Source: JBLHKW01 sp047618565 (GTDB taxonomy: Bacteria > Planctomycetota > UBA1135 > GCA-002686595). From it: 64,000 nucleotides of DNA. The translations under genes were made by a program, and so were the position numbers. The notes under the pieces are model-generated. The model did no database searches and was not told where the DNA came from. It worked only from the letters and a program-made list of their open reading frames with translations. Position 1 is the stretch's first letter, and each line of letters begins with the position of its first letter. Of the stretch, positions 51,018-59,041 are shown piece by piece. The DNA is taken from positions 62,001 through 126,000 of the forward strand of contig JBLHKW010000002.1 in the NCBI GenBank assembly GCA_047618565.1. The letters are read 5' to 3'.

Positions 51018-51847
51018 CGGCGTGGGTGACCGAAATTCTCAAGGACGTGGCGCGCATCGAGCCCTTTCCGCGCGCGGCCATTCGCGTCTTCGAGCTGGTT
51101 CTCAACGACGCCGACTCCAGCGAGGTGACGGCGGTCCTCGAACAGGACCCCGGCCTGACGACGAAGATACTCTCGGTCGCGAACTCCGCCAAGTTTGCCC
51201 CCAGCGTCCCGATCCTCTCGGTGGCAGACGCGACCACCCGGTTGGGCACCCGCACCCTCGCCAACCTGGCGATGACCACCGGTTGCTCGTCGTTCTTCAT
51301 GGGCTACGGCCGATCGACCCAACGCTCAAACACGACCCTCTGGCAAGAGTGCCTGCACGTGGCCCTGTTTGCACGGCACGTCGCCGAGCGTTCCGGCTAC
51401 CCCAACAAGGACCTGGCCTACACCGTAGGTCTGTTGCAGAACATCGGGCACATCGTCCTCGATCGTTTCATGGAGGAGCAGCGAGACGAGATCAAGGCCC
51501 TCTCCGAGGATGGCGTCGATCTGCTGACCGCCGAGAAGACTGTCCTTGGCATGGATCATGCTCAGTGCAGTTACCGAATGGCGCGCAAGTGGGGTTTCCC
51601 CTCCATCCTGACGCGCGCCATCCGCGCGCACCACAGCCCCGCCGACGCCGCCGACCTGACCGCACTCTGTGGCATCGTAAACGTCGCCGAGGGCTTGGCC
51701 TTCGAGAGCCTGTCGGACCAGGGCACGTCCATGCTCTATCCCGTCGATCGCGAAACAGCCACGATCTGCAAGCTCGACACGATCGAGACCGCTGACCTGG
51801 CGCCGATCGTCCGGCAAGAGATCATGGACACCTGCCTCGCCGGCTGA
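51014..51847 (+). CDS. HDOD-domain signalling protein
   Basis: 277 residues from the ATG overlapping the previous stop; an earlier in-frame start at 50942 is unnecessary. The HDOD domain has the FPRAAIRVFELVLNDADSSE start, LEQDPGLTTKILSVANSAKF, VADATTRLGTRTLANLAM, and YTVGLLQNIGHIVLDRF, in which the HD pair is replaced by QN, as is common in HDOD proteins. Such proteins control motility, biofilm or stress programmes through unknown partners. Confidence 0.9.
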   Translation: MTAWVTEILKDVARIEPFPRAAIRVFELVLNDADSSEVTAVLEQDPGLTTKILSVANSAKFAPSVPILSVADATTRLGTRTLANLAMTTGCSSFFMGYGRSTQRSNTTLWQECLHVALFARHVAERSGYPNKDLAYTVGLLQNIGHIVLDRFMEEQRDEIKALSEDGVDLLTAEKTVLGMDHAQCSYRMARKWGFPSILTRAIRAHHSPADAADLTALCGIVNVAEGLAFESLSDQGTSMLYPVDRETATICKLDTIETADLAPIVRQEIMDTCLAG

Positions 51848-51920
51848 GCTGTTCTGCCGGGCGAGTCCCCGTTCGGTTGACGCTCATTCGAGCCGAACGT
51901 CGTCGACGGAGACGCATGTG

Positions 51921-51944
51921 ACCAGGTGCCGGTAACCACCTGGT
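51921..51944. terminator. Hairpin between HDOD and serine protease genes
   Basis: ACCAGGTG (51921-51928) and CACCTGGT (51937-51944) form a perfect 8-bp stem with the 8-nt loop CCGGTAAC. It sits between two convergent genes and may end both transcripts. There is no clear U-tract. Confidence 0.6.
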
Positions 51945-52039
51945 AGCTGCCGCCGCTCCTGATGGAGGTCGTAAACGCTGTCGCAGGGCACGTGGTGCGT
52001 GCCGTGGCTGAGTGGGTACGGCCCCGGTCTGGTGTGCCG

Positions 52040-53221
52040 TTACTCCTCGAGCAGCAACGTCAACAGGCCCGACTTCTCGTCATGCATCAGCTGACCGTGG
52101 CCCTCTTCTTCGATCCAATCGTAGATCAGGTTGAGTGGCGTCATCAATCCCATGTGGGGGATGACGGTCGGGCGCAGGTTTCCGTGGGTGTAGATCTTGG
52201 AGAAGATGCCGAGCAGCTCGTGGGTGTCCTTGTCGAACACGCCGCCGCCGGAATTGCCGATGTAGGTCGGGGCGCTGATCATCCAGTAGCTGGAACCGTC
52301 GACCACGTGGTGGGCGGCGGCGATCTCGCCGCGGGTCGGGATGGGGTCGTTGCCGAGCGGGCAGCCGGCGGCGTAAATAGGCTGGAAGACCTTCGGGGTC
52401 TGGACCCGCGCGCGGGCGGCGAGATGGGCGCCGTAGGGCTGACGACGATCCGAGTTGAGTTCCAGAAGGGCCACGTCGAGGGCGACGTTGTGGATCAGCA
52501 GGGTGGCGGTGTGGCGTTCGCGTGATCCATCCGGTGAGTAGAGGAACACCGGGATCGGGACATCGTCGTCGCCGGCGTCCGCGCGGATGTCGCGTACGAC
52601 GTGCCAGGCGGTCATCACCAGAGTGCGGTAGGTGAGGACGGCGGGGCTGGACCTGGTCTGCTGAGATTCGAGCAGCACGCCGCTGCCGACGGTGGAGGAG
52701 CCCGCCAGCTGGACCGTCGGGCCCATGATGTCGCGCCAGGCTTGGTCCGGGTCGGGCGAGGCTTCCGCGTCGAGGCGTCCGATCTGGGCGTGGTTGCGCT
52801 GGGCGAGCACGGTGGCGTCGGTCAGGCCGCGCGAGAGGCCGGTCCACTGACCGTCGACGTTGTCGACGAACTGCTCCAGTCGCTCGTCGATGTCGGCGGA
52901 GGCGAACGAGGCGTGTTCGGAGCGCAGCGTGGCGATGCCATGGGCAGCCGCGTTGAGCTCCGCTTGCAGTGTTCTGATGCGCTCCAGGATCCCCTCGCGC
53001 GAGTCACCGCCGGCCGAGTCCAGGTCGGTGACCTCGCTCCGCAGCTGACCCAGTTCCTGCTGAACCTGTGACAGGTCCACACTCAGCCCTGTGATGCGCC
53101 GCGGTCCTTCGCGACGGAACTCGTCCAGGTGGTCGAGGCGGGATTCGAGCGTGACCAGGCGCGTGACGCCAAGGCCGCCGACCATGAGGGCCAGGGCCCC
53201 CAGAATGAGGATTCGATGCAT
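52040..53221 (-). CDS. Membrane-anchored coiled-coil trypsin-like serine protease
   Basis: 393 residues from the ATG at 53221. The N-terminal membrane helix (residues 4-22) is followed by a coiled coil (~25-150; for example LSQVQQELGQLRSEVTDLDS). A trypsin/S1C-like protease comes next: His207 in MTAWHVV, Asp249 in IHNVALDVALLEL, and Ser324 in YIGNSGGGVFD. No PDZ domain is seen, so it is not a typical DegP/HtrA. A sigma-28-like promoter (TAAT-N15-ACCGATAA) lies ~63 nt upstream of the start, suggesting expression with the flagellar regulon. Confidence 0.88.
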   Translation of the reverse strand: MHRILILGALALMVGGLGVTRLVTLESRLDHLDEFRREGPRRITGLSVDLSQVQQELGQLRSEVTDLDSAGGDSREGILERIRTLQAELNAAAHGIATLRSEHASFASADIDERLEQFVDNVDGQWTGLSRGLTDATVLAQRNHAQIGRLDAEASPDPDQAWRDIMGPTVQLAGSSTVGSGVLLESQQTRSSPAVLTYRTLVMTAWHVVRDIRADAGDDDVPIPVFLYSPDGSRERHTATLLIHNVALDVALLELNSDRRQPYGAHLAARARVQTPKVFQPIYAAGCPLGNDPIPTRGEIAAAHHVVDGSSYWMISAPTYIGNSGGGVFDKDTHELLGIFSKIYTHGNLRPTVIPHMGLMTPLNLIYDWIEEEGHGQLMHDEKSGLLTLLLEE

Positions 53222-53283
53222 GGGACTGCCTCTGAGCACGAAGGGGATCGATTGGAGGGCCAGACCTGCGGACTGGCATCCAG

Positions 53284-53310
53284 TTATCGGTCTCCAGCGC
53301 GCCCGTATTA
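53284..53310 (-). promoter_or_regulatory. Possible FliA-type promoter for the serine protease gene
   Basis: Minus strand: TAAT (53310-53307), exactly 15 nt, ACCGATAA (53291-53284). It matches the TAAA-N15-GCCGATAA consensus at 10 of 12 positions. The start would be near 53277, leaving a ~56-nt leader. Confidence 0.6.
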
Positions 53311-53510
53311 GGAGAGGTTATTCACATTGCACTCCGGCGCAGCCCGGTCGCGTAAACCCTTTGATTGCAGGTGATTACATATTTGCAACCCAGAGGTTTC
53401 CACATTCTCCACGGCTATTCCACAGCCTGCATACCGGGCTGAATGGACGCCGCTCCTGGTATGCTGCGTGCGCCTGTGCCTTCAGACCCCGATCCGGAGA
53501 ACTCGACCCC

Positions 53511-53948
53511 ATGAGCTACGAAACGACCGACCCCAAGGGTGCCCAGAAGATCCTGTCGGAAGACGCCGGCTGGAAATTCCTGGACGTGCGCACGGAGGAG
53601 GAATTCGTGCTCGGACACGTCCCCGGGGCCTACAACATTCCGGTACTGCTGCGCGACCCGATGACCGGCATGACGCCCAATCCGCGCTTCGTCGATGTCG
53701 TCCTCGGTGTGTTTGACAAGGGCGACCGGCTCGTGCTCGGATGCGCGGCCGGGATGCGCTCCGCGCGCGCCTGTGAGATGCTCTTCGAGGCGGGCTACGC
53801 CACGCTCGTGAACATGGACGGCGGCTTCAGCGGTGCGCCGGATGGTCTCGGTGGTATTCGCGAGCCTGGTTGGGAGGCCTGCGGCTTGCCCTGCGAGACG
53901 GACTGTTCGGAGGATCGCCGGTACGCTGCTCTCGCGGACGCGAAGTAG
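53511..53948 (+). CDS. Rhodanese-like sulfurtransferase
   Basis: 145 residues from the ATG at 53511. Rhodanese motifs: FLDVRTEEEFVLGHVPGAYNIP, then the active loop LGCAAGMRSARACEML with the catalytic Cys, and VNMDGGFSGAPDG. This single-domain form transfers sulfane sulfur to acceptors such as cyanide or thiols. The C-terminus adds CGLPCETDC, an extra Cys-rich tail that might take part in relay. An AT-rich region with DnaA-box-like sequences lies upstream. Confidence 0.92.
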   Translation: MSYETTDPKGAQKILSEDAGWKFLDVRTEEEFVLGHVPGAYNIPVLLRDPMTGMTPNPRFVDVVLGVFDKGDRLVLGCAAGMRSARACEMLFEAGYATLVNMDGGFSGAPDGLGGIREPGWEACGLPCETDCSEDRRYAALADAK

Positions 53949-53961
53949 CCCGTCGCAGAGA

Positions 53962-56049
53962 TCAGTTGTCGATCAGGCGCACGTCCAGGATGACGTCACC
54001 GACCTCGATCGTATCGAGCACCCGCGCGCCCGTTCGCAGCTCTCCGAATATCGTGTAGCGGCCGTCGAGATGGGGCGTCGGGCAGTGGGTCACGAAGAAC
54101 TGACTGCCGCCGCTCTCGATGTCCTGGTTGCGCGGCATGCCCAGGGAACCGCGCACGTACTTGCGCGGTCCGATCTCGTGACGCAGCGCAGCGCCCTGCC
54201 ACGGGCTGGCGCCATTCCCATCGCCGCGGTAGCAGCCGCCTTGGATCACGAAATCGGCCACGACGCGGTGGAAGTTCAGGCCGTCGTAGTGGTCCGCGCG
54301 TGCGAGTTCGAGGAAGTTGAAGACGTGCACGGGTGCCTCATCGACGAAGAGCTCGAAGGTCATCGGGCCGCGGTTCGTGCTGATCTCGACCCGCGGGTTC
54401 TCGTCCGGTAGCTGCTTGCCGACGATCGGCACCACGCGCTCGGGCCAGTCGGAGGTCGGCGCGGAAAGCGGCGCCCGACCGGCACGCTCGAGCACCTCGT
54501 ACGCCACCTGTCGCACGTAGGCGTGCTCGTCCTTCAGCGCCGTGCGCGCCAGCGCGTACGCCTCGTCCGTGGCGAGCTCTTCCGCGTAGAGCAGGCTGTT
54601 GAACTTGACCTCGGCTCCGATGTCGCCGTCGCTGCGTCCGAACGCACGCCGCAGGGCGGGCAGATCGTCCGGGTTCGGGCTCTGGCGCAGGGCCAGCACG
54701 GCGGAGAGTCGGTGTCCGTTGTCGCGTCCCTGCAGCAGCCGGTACAGCCGTTCACGTGCGGCGGGTGTCGGATGGGCGCCGAGGGCCTCGATCGCCGCTC
54801 CCGCGACGCGCAGGTTGCGGTCCTCGCTCAGGGTGATCAGGTAGGGCACCGCCAGCTCGCTCGGAAGTTCGCCGGCCGCGTGGGCACAGGCCACGCGCAT
54901 GAGCGGATCCTTGCTGACCATCTTGAGCTCCAGGTCCGGGGCCAGGGTCACGCCGCGCAGGAGCGCTTCGGCCTCGAAGGCGCTCGCGCGCACGTAGGGC
55001 GAGCGGTCCACACGCGCGCTTTCGACTAGACCGAAGATTCGATCGCTCGCCTGTTGCTGGCCCAGGGCCGTGAAGGTCGCGGCGCGGACATGCGCCGACG
55101 GATGCCCCAGCGTGCGCTCGAGGGCGTCCACGGAGCGTACAGCTGCAGCCGTGGCGAGGCCGTTCAACGCCTCGATGACCACGCGCCAGTCCGGGTCACG
55201 AAGCGCGTGCTCGAGCTCCGTGCGCACCTTGTCATCCGCTTCCAGCTGCGCCAGACCCTTGACCGCGAACAGGCGCACGAGCACGTCGGACTCGCAGCGC
55301 GCTCGATCGATGAACACCTGTCGCGCGGCGGCGGACTCTCGTCGTTGCAGGCTGAAGAGCGCGCGCCAGATTACATCCGCAGTTTCGAATCCGTCGTCCG
55401 CGGACGACGTGTGGGGCGCGCGCGGGAGCATCGCGGCCACACTCACCAGGGCCGCGTCGATCTCGGCGTCGGACTCCGTCTCGCCGTCGACCGTCCATCG
55501 ATGGGGCCCGACGGCAGCCTCGATGCGCACGACGCGCGCGGGATCCTCGAGGGCTGCGATCACGGCGGCGCGTAGCGGCGGCGTGCCGATCTTGCTGGCG
55601 GCCTCGATCAGGGTCGCGCGCGTGACATCGTCGGTCTCGGACAGGGCATCCAGCAGCGCGTCGTCGGCCTCGGGGTCGGCGCGCATGCCGAGGGCGAAGG
55701 CCGCGCGCGATCGGACGAGCGCATTCGGATCGCTCAGCCCCGAGGCCAGGGCCTTCGTCACCTCGTCCCCGAAATCGGCCAGCGGCAAGCGGCCGAGGGC
55801 CACCATCGTCCGTGCGCGGACGGCCGGGTCGACGTGCCGCGTGAGCTGGACCAGTTGCCCGTTTCCCTCCTTGCGGGCGTCTTCCAGCTCGCCGATCAGG
55901 GCCAGGGCACCCTTGCGATCCAGGCTGCCGGTGGAGGTGCGCGGCGCGTCGGGCTGCAGGGACGCGCAGGCACCCAGCAGGCTGAGGGCCATCAGGTGGG
56001 CGATGGGGCGGCGTTGGGCGGGACTGGTCACGGGAGATTGGCGCGGCAC
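53962..56049 (-). CDS. Lipoprotein with HEAT repeats and a C-terminal cyclophilin domain
   Basis: 695 residues from a GTG. A lipobox-like LMALSLLGACASL precedes about 470 residues of HEAT/PBS-lyase-like repeats (for example DPAVRARTMVALGRL, DPNALVRSRAAFALGM, DPLMRVACAHAAGEL). The C-terminal ~160 residues are a cyclophilin-type peptidyl-prolyl isomerase: FELFVDEAPVHVFNFLELA, YDGLNFHRVVADFVIQGG and GGSQFFVTHCPTPHLDGRYT. This looks like an envelope chaperone with a protein-binding scaffold. It is divergent from ribBA. Confidence 0.92.
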   Translation of the reverse strand: MPRQSPVTSPAQRRPIAHLMALSLLGACASLQPDAPRTSTGSLDRKGALALIGELEDARKEGNGQLVQLTRHVDPAVRARTMVALGRLPLADFGDEVTKALASGLSDPNALVRSRAAFALGMRADPEADDALLDALSETDDVTRATLIEAASKIGTPPLRAAVIAALEDPARVVRIEAAVGPHRWTVDGETESDAEIDAALVSVAAMLPRAPHTSSADDGFETADVIWRALFSLQRRESAAARQVFIDRARCESDVLVRLFAVKGLAQLEADDKVRTELEHALRDPDWRVVIEALNGLATAAAVRSVDALERTLGHPSAHVRAATFTALGQQQASDRIFGLVESARVDRSPYVRASAFEAEALLRGVTLAPDLELKMVSKDPLMRVACAHAAGELPSELAVPYLITLSEDRNLRVAGAAIEALGAHPTPAARERLYRLLQGRDNGHRLSAVLALRQSPNPDDLPALRRAFGRSDGDIGAEVKFNSLLYAEELATDEAYALARTALKDEHAYVRQVAYEVLERAGRAPLSAPTSDWPERVVPIVGKQLPDENPRVEISTNRGPMTFELFVDEAPVHVFNFLELARADHYDGLNFHRVVADFVIQGGCYRGDGNGASPWQGAALRHEIGPRKYVRGSLGMPRNQDIESGGSQFFVTHCPTPHLDGRYTIFGELRTGARVLDTIEVGDVILDVRLIDN

Positions 56050-56165
56050 GGGCTGGATGGACTACGATATGGGGTCAATCACCGGGTGACGGGCTCCGTG
56101 TGGCAACCTTCGCCGCAGCCCTTTCCCGGACCCGAATTCTACGCACGCGGAGCGCCGAACGAGCC

Positions 56166-57431
56166 ATGAGCATCGCCAGTATCCCCGAGATCCTCGACGA
56201 CCTAAGCCAGGGCAAGATGATCATCCTGGTCGACGATCCGAATCGTGAGAACGAGGGCGACCTGGCCATGCTGGCCGAGCACGTCACGCCCGAGGCCGTG
56301 AACTTCATGGCGACCGAGGGTCGTGGCCTGATCTGCCTGCCGCTCTCGGGCGGCATCTGCGACAACCTGGGCCTCGCGCCCCAGGCCTCGCGCAACACGA
56401 GCCGCCACGGCACCAATTTCACGGTCTCGATCGAGGCAGCCACGGGCATCACGACCGGTATCAGCGCTGCGGACCGCGCGCGTACGGTCCAGGTGGCCTG
56501 CGACCCGGATGCGACTGCCGAGGACCTGGCCCAGCCGGGACACATCTTCCCCCTGCGAGCAAGGGACGGCGGCGTCCTGGTGCGCGGCGGCCAGACCGAG
56601 GGCATCGTCGACCTGGCGCGCCTCGCCGGTGGGCGCCCCGCAGGAATGATCTGCGAGGTCATGAACGCGGACGGAACCATGGCACGCATGCCGGACCTGG
56701 AGGTGTTTGCCGAGAAGCACGACCTCAAGATCTGCACCATCGAGGACCTGATCGCGTGGCGGCGCAAGAACGAGCGGTTGATCGAGCCGATCGAGCTCGA
56801 CGTGCCCTTGCCGACCCGTTTCGGCAGCTTCAAGGCGCACGTCTTCGAGTCGGTCATCGACCAGAAGCAGCACGTGGCGTTGACGGTAGGGATGCCGGAG
56901 CCCGGTCTCGACGGAGTGCGCGATGCCGTGGACGACCCGGTTCTGGTGCGCGTCCACTCAGAGTGCCTGACGGGCGACGTCTTCCATTCCCTGCGCTGCG
57001 ACTGTGGCGAGCAGCTGGACAAGGCCTTGAGCATCCTCGGTGAAGAGGAACACGGCGTGCTGGTCTACCTGCGCCAGGAGGGGCGTGGGATCGGCCTGGC
57101 CAACAAGCTGCGTGCTTATCGGCTGCAGGATCAGGGCATGGACACGGTCGAGGCCAACCAGGCGCTCGGGCTCCCGGCAGACCTGCGCGAGTACGGGATC
57201 GGAGCCCAGATCCTCCATTATCTGGGGGTGCGGCAGATGAAACTGCTCACCAACAACCCCAAGAAAATCCACGGGCTGGCGGGCTACGGGCTCGAGGTGG
57301 TCGACCAGGTGCCCCTGGAGCTTCCTCCTAACCCTAGCAACATCAAGTACTTACGTGCGAAGCGAGACAAGATGGGGCACCTGCTGGACGGCGTGGGCCA
57401 AGAGACATCCACTGCGGATCCGAGGGAATAA
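56166..57431 (+). CDS. ribBA: Bifunctional riboflavin biosynthesis protein RibBA
   Basis: 421 residues from the ATG at 56166; the open frame begins earlier but that part lacks similarity. The N-terminal DHBP synthase domain has VDDPNRENEGDLAMLAEHVT, GLICLPLSG and RHGTNFTVSIEA. The C-terminal GTP cyclohydrolase II has the zinc motif SECLTGDVFHSLRCDCGEQL and RQEGRGIGLANKLRAYRLQD. The two domains supply both precursors of riboflavin. No FMN riboswitch is seen in the 116 bp upstream. Confidence 0.96.
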   Translation: MSIASIPEILDDLSQGKMIILVDDPNRENEGDLAMLAEHVTPEAVNFMATEGRGLICLPLSGGICDNLGLAPQASRNTSRHGTNFTVSIEAATGITTGISAADRARTVQVACDPDATAEDLAQPGHIFPLRARDGGVLVRGGQTEGIVDLARLAGGRPAGMICEVMNADGTMARMPDLEVFAEKHDLKICTIEDLIAWRRKNERLIEPIELDVPLPTRFGSFKAHVFESVIDQKQHVALTVGMPEPGLDGVRDAVDDPVLVRVHSECLTGDVFHSLRCDCGEQLDKALSILGEEEHGVLVYLRQEGRGIGLANKLRAYRLQDQGMDTVEANQALGLPADLREYGIGAQILHYLGVRQMKLLTNNPKKIHGLAGYGLEVVDQVPLELPPNPSNIKYLRAKRDKMGHLLDGVGQETSTADPRE

Positions 57432-57461
57432 CGCGCGCCTGGCGACGTCGGTACAGGCGTG

Positions 57462-58061
57462 ATGGTCAGGCCCTTGATGCAAAACGCCACCCGAGAGGAC
57501 AGGACGCTGGTACAGGAGGTCCTGGCGGGCAACCAGGCGTCCTTCCAGCTGCTCGTCGAGCGCTATGAGGGCAAGCTCTTTGCGCTCGCGCGGCGCTACA
57601 CGCGCAGCATGGTCGAGGTCGAGGATCTGGTGCAGGACACCTTCTTGAAGGCGTTCAGCCGGCTCGACTCCTTCCAGCACCAATCGAGCTTCTACACCTG
57701 GATCTACCGCATCGCCACGAACACGATCCTCGACTTTCTCAAGCGTCGAGGACGCAGCCCGATTCAAGCCGTCGAGGACCCGGAAGCGGCCTTCGATAGC
57801 CCCCAGGCCGCGGTCGCGCGACCTGACGGCAACCTGGAGCGCGAGGAGCTCAGCAGCATCACCTACGCGGTGCTCGACTCCATGCCCGAGATCTTCCGCA
57901 CCGTGCTGATCATGCGCGAGTTCGAGAGCATGGCCTACCAGGACATCGCCGACGTGCTCGAGATCTCGATCGGCACCGTCGAGTCGCGCATCTTCCGCGC
58001 CCGCGCCCGATTCAAGCAGCGCCTTTTACAGCTCTACCCCGATTTCGCCTTGCCTCAATAG
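57462..58061 (+). CDS. ECF-type sigma-70 family RNA polymerase sigma factor
   Basis: 199 residues from ATG 57462; GTG 57459 and ATG 57477 are alternatives. Region 2 (FQLLVERYEGKLFALARRY, VEDLVQDTFLKAFSRLDSF, SSFYTWIYRIATNTILDFLK) and region 4 (MPEIFRTVLIMREFESMAYQ, DIADVLEISIGTVESRIFRA) are typical of RpoE-like ECF factors. The next gene, 18 nt downstream, is an anti-sigma factor, so the pair forms a signalling unit. It senses the envelope or a metal-dependent cue via its partner. Confidence 0.95.
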   Translation: MVRPLMQNATREDRTLVQEVLAGNQASFQLLVERYEGKLFALARRYTRSMVEVEDLVQDTFLKAFSRLDSFQHQSSFYTWIYRIATNTILDFLKRRGRSPIQAVEDPEAAFDSPQAAVARPDGNLEREELSSITYAVLDSMPEIFRTVLIMREFESMAYQDIADVLEISIGTVESRIFRARARFKQRLLQLYPDFALPQ

Positions 58062-58079
58062 TCCAGTGAGGAAGTCATC

Positions 58080-58601
58080 ATGAAGTGTCAAGACGCCCAA
58101 CCGCTCATCCAGGGATACCTGGACGGTGAGATCACCGAGGCCCAGGCGGGCCCGTTGCGCCAGCATCTGCTCGCATGTACCCCGTGCCGCACCACGACCC
58201 AGGACGGCAAGGCCCTCAAGGCCTGGTTCGTCGATGGGGATCCTGTCACGGTGCCGGCGGGTTTCGCTGCGCGCGTTGCCCGGCGTGCTTTCGCGGGGGA
58301 TCGCGGAGCGGAGCAGACGGTCACCAGCGGAGCGGTCGAGCGCGAGGCCGAGCAAGGCCGGATGCTGTCCTTCGTGCTTCAGCTGACCGCCGTGGCCGCG
58401 GCCTTGCTGATGGCATTCTCGATCGGAATCCGGACGGCCGAGCGGCCCAGTACCGGCGAGCTGCACGCGGACGACGCCTCCAAGGCCTGGGCCCTGAACG
58501 AGCTCGACCTGCTGAACGCGCTGCCCGAGGACGTATCTCCTGAAGCGGGCAGTCCGAACGACGACGGGACGAGCGAGGCCACCGGAGAGCGTGACCGATG
58601 A
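58080..58601 (+). CDS. Zinc-dependent anti-sigma factor
   Basis: 173 residues. The N-terminal ZAS domain has the zinc motif H29-x3-C33-x2-C36 (QHLLACTPC) with an early Cys3, followed by one membrane helix at ~101-120 (LQLTAVAAALLMAFSIGI). A short acidic exterior region follows. This arrangement is that of membrane anti-sigma factors of the RsiW/ChrR-like group. It is translated together with the ECF gene and overlaps the next gene by 4 nt. Confidence 0.92.
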   Translation: MKCQDAQPLIQGYLDGEITEAQAGPLRQHLLACTPCRTTTQDGKALKAWFVDGDPVTVPAGFAARVARRAFAGDRGAEQTVTSGAVEREAEQGRMLSFVLQLTAVAAALLMAFSIGIRTAERPSTGELHADDASKAWALNELDLLNALPEDVSPEAGSPNDDGTSEATGERDR

Positions 58602-58984
58602 CGAACGTCCGGGTCTGGATCACGGTCCTGGCATTGATCAGCTTCCTGGCCGGGACGGCCGCGGGCAAGATCTTGACCGGACGCTCCGCTGCCGGCGATC
58701 TGGCCCGCGCTGCCGAGCGCGGGGCTTTGGCCGACTATGAGGCCCTATTCGGCGACCAGTTCGAGCTGGACGAGGACCGACGCGCTCTCCTGAGAGTCCT
58801 GCTCGAGCACTACGAGCAGGAAGTCACTCGCATCCGAAACGATCATCTGTCCAGCTACCGGTCCGCGATCGAGCCCGAGCTGCGGCGTGTGGGCATTGAG
58901 TACAACCAGTACATTCGTGATAAGGTCCTTCCGCCCGCAAAACGGCCGGTCTTCGATCAGCTGGCGCGCGGTCCCCTCGACTGA
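58598..58984 (+). CDS. Small membrane-anchored helical protein (third gene of ECF operon)
   Basis: 128 residues. A signal-anchor (VWITVLALISFLAGTAAG) is followed by a helical, charged exterior domain (EALFGDQFELDEDRRALLRVLLEHYEQEV ... YNQYIRDKVLPPAKRPVFDQL). In position and helical content it resembles small CpxP/Spy-like or heavy-metal-responsive proteins, but no LTxxQ motif is seen. Its co-occurrence with ECF and anti-sigma genes suggests a sensor or target of the system. Confidence 0.7.
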   Translation: MTNVRVWITVLALISFLAGTAAGKILTGRSAAGDLARAAERGALADYEALFGDQFELDEDRRALLRVLLEHYEQEVTRIRNDHLSSYRSAIEPELRRVGIEYNQYIRDKVLPPAKRPVFDQLARGPLD

Positions 58985-59041
58985 GGGATCACCCGATCCC
59001 ACCCACTCCTCCACCTCCCTCGAGCGGTCTCAGATAGAACC

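Noticed and set aside
56050..56165. FMN riboswitch upstream of ribBA
   Set aside because: Only ~116 bp lies between the divergent starts and no conserved RFN-element motifs were seen.
57114..57140. Perfect reverse GCCGATAA (TTATCGGC) inside ribBA
   Set aside because: The paired -35 element is poor (TCCA) and it would be antisense within a coding gene with no downstream gene on that strand.
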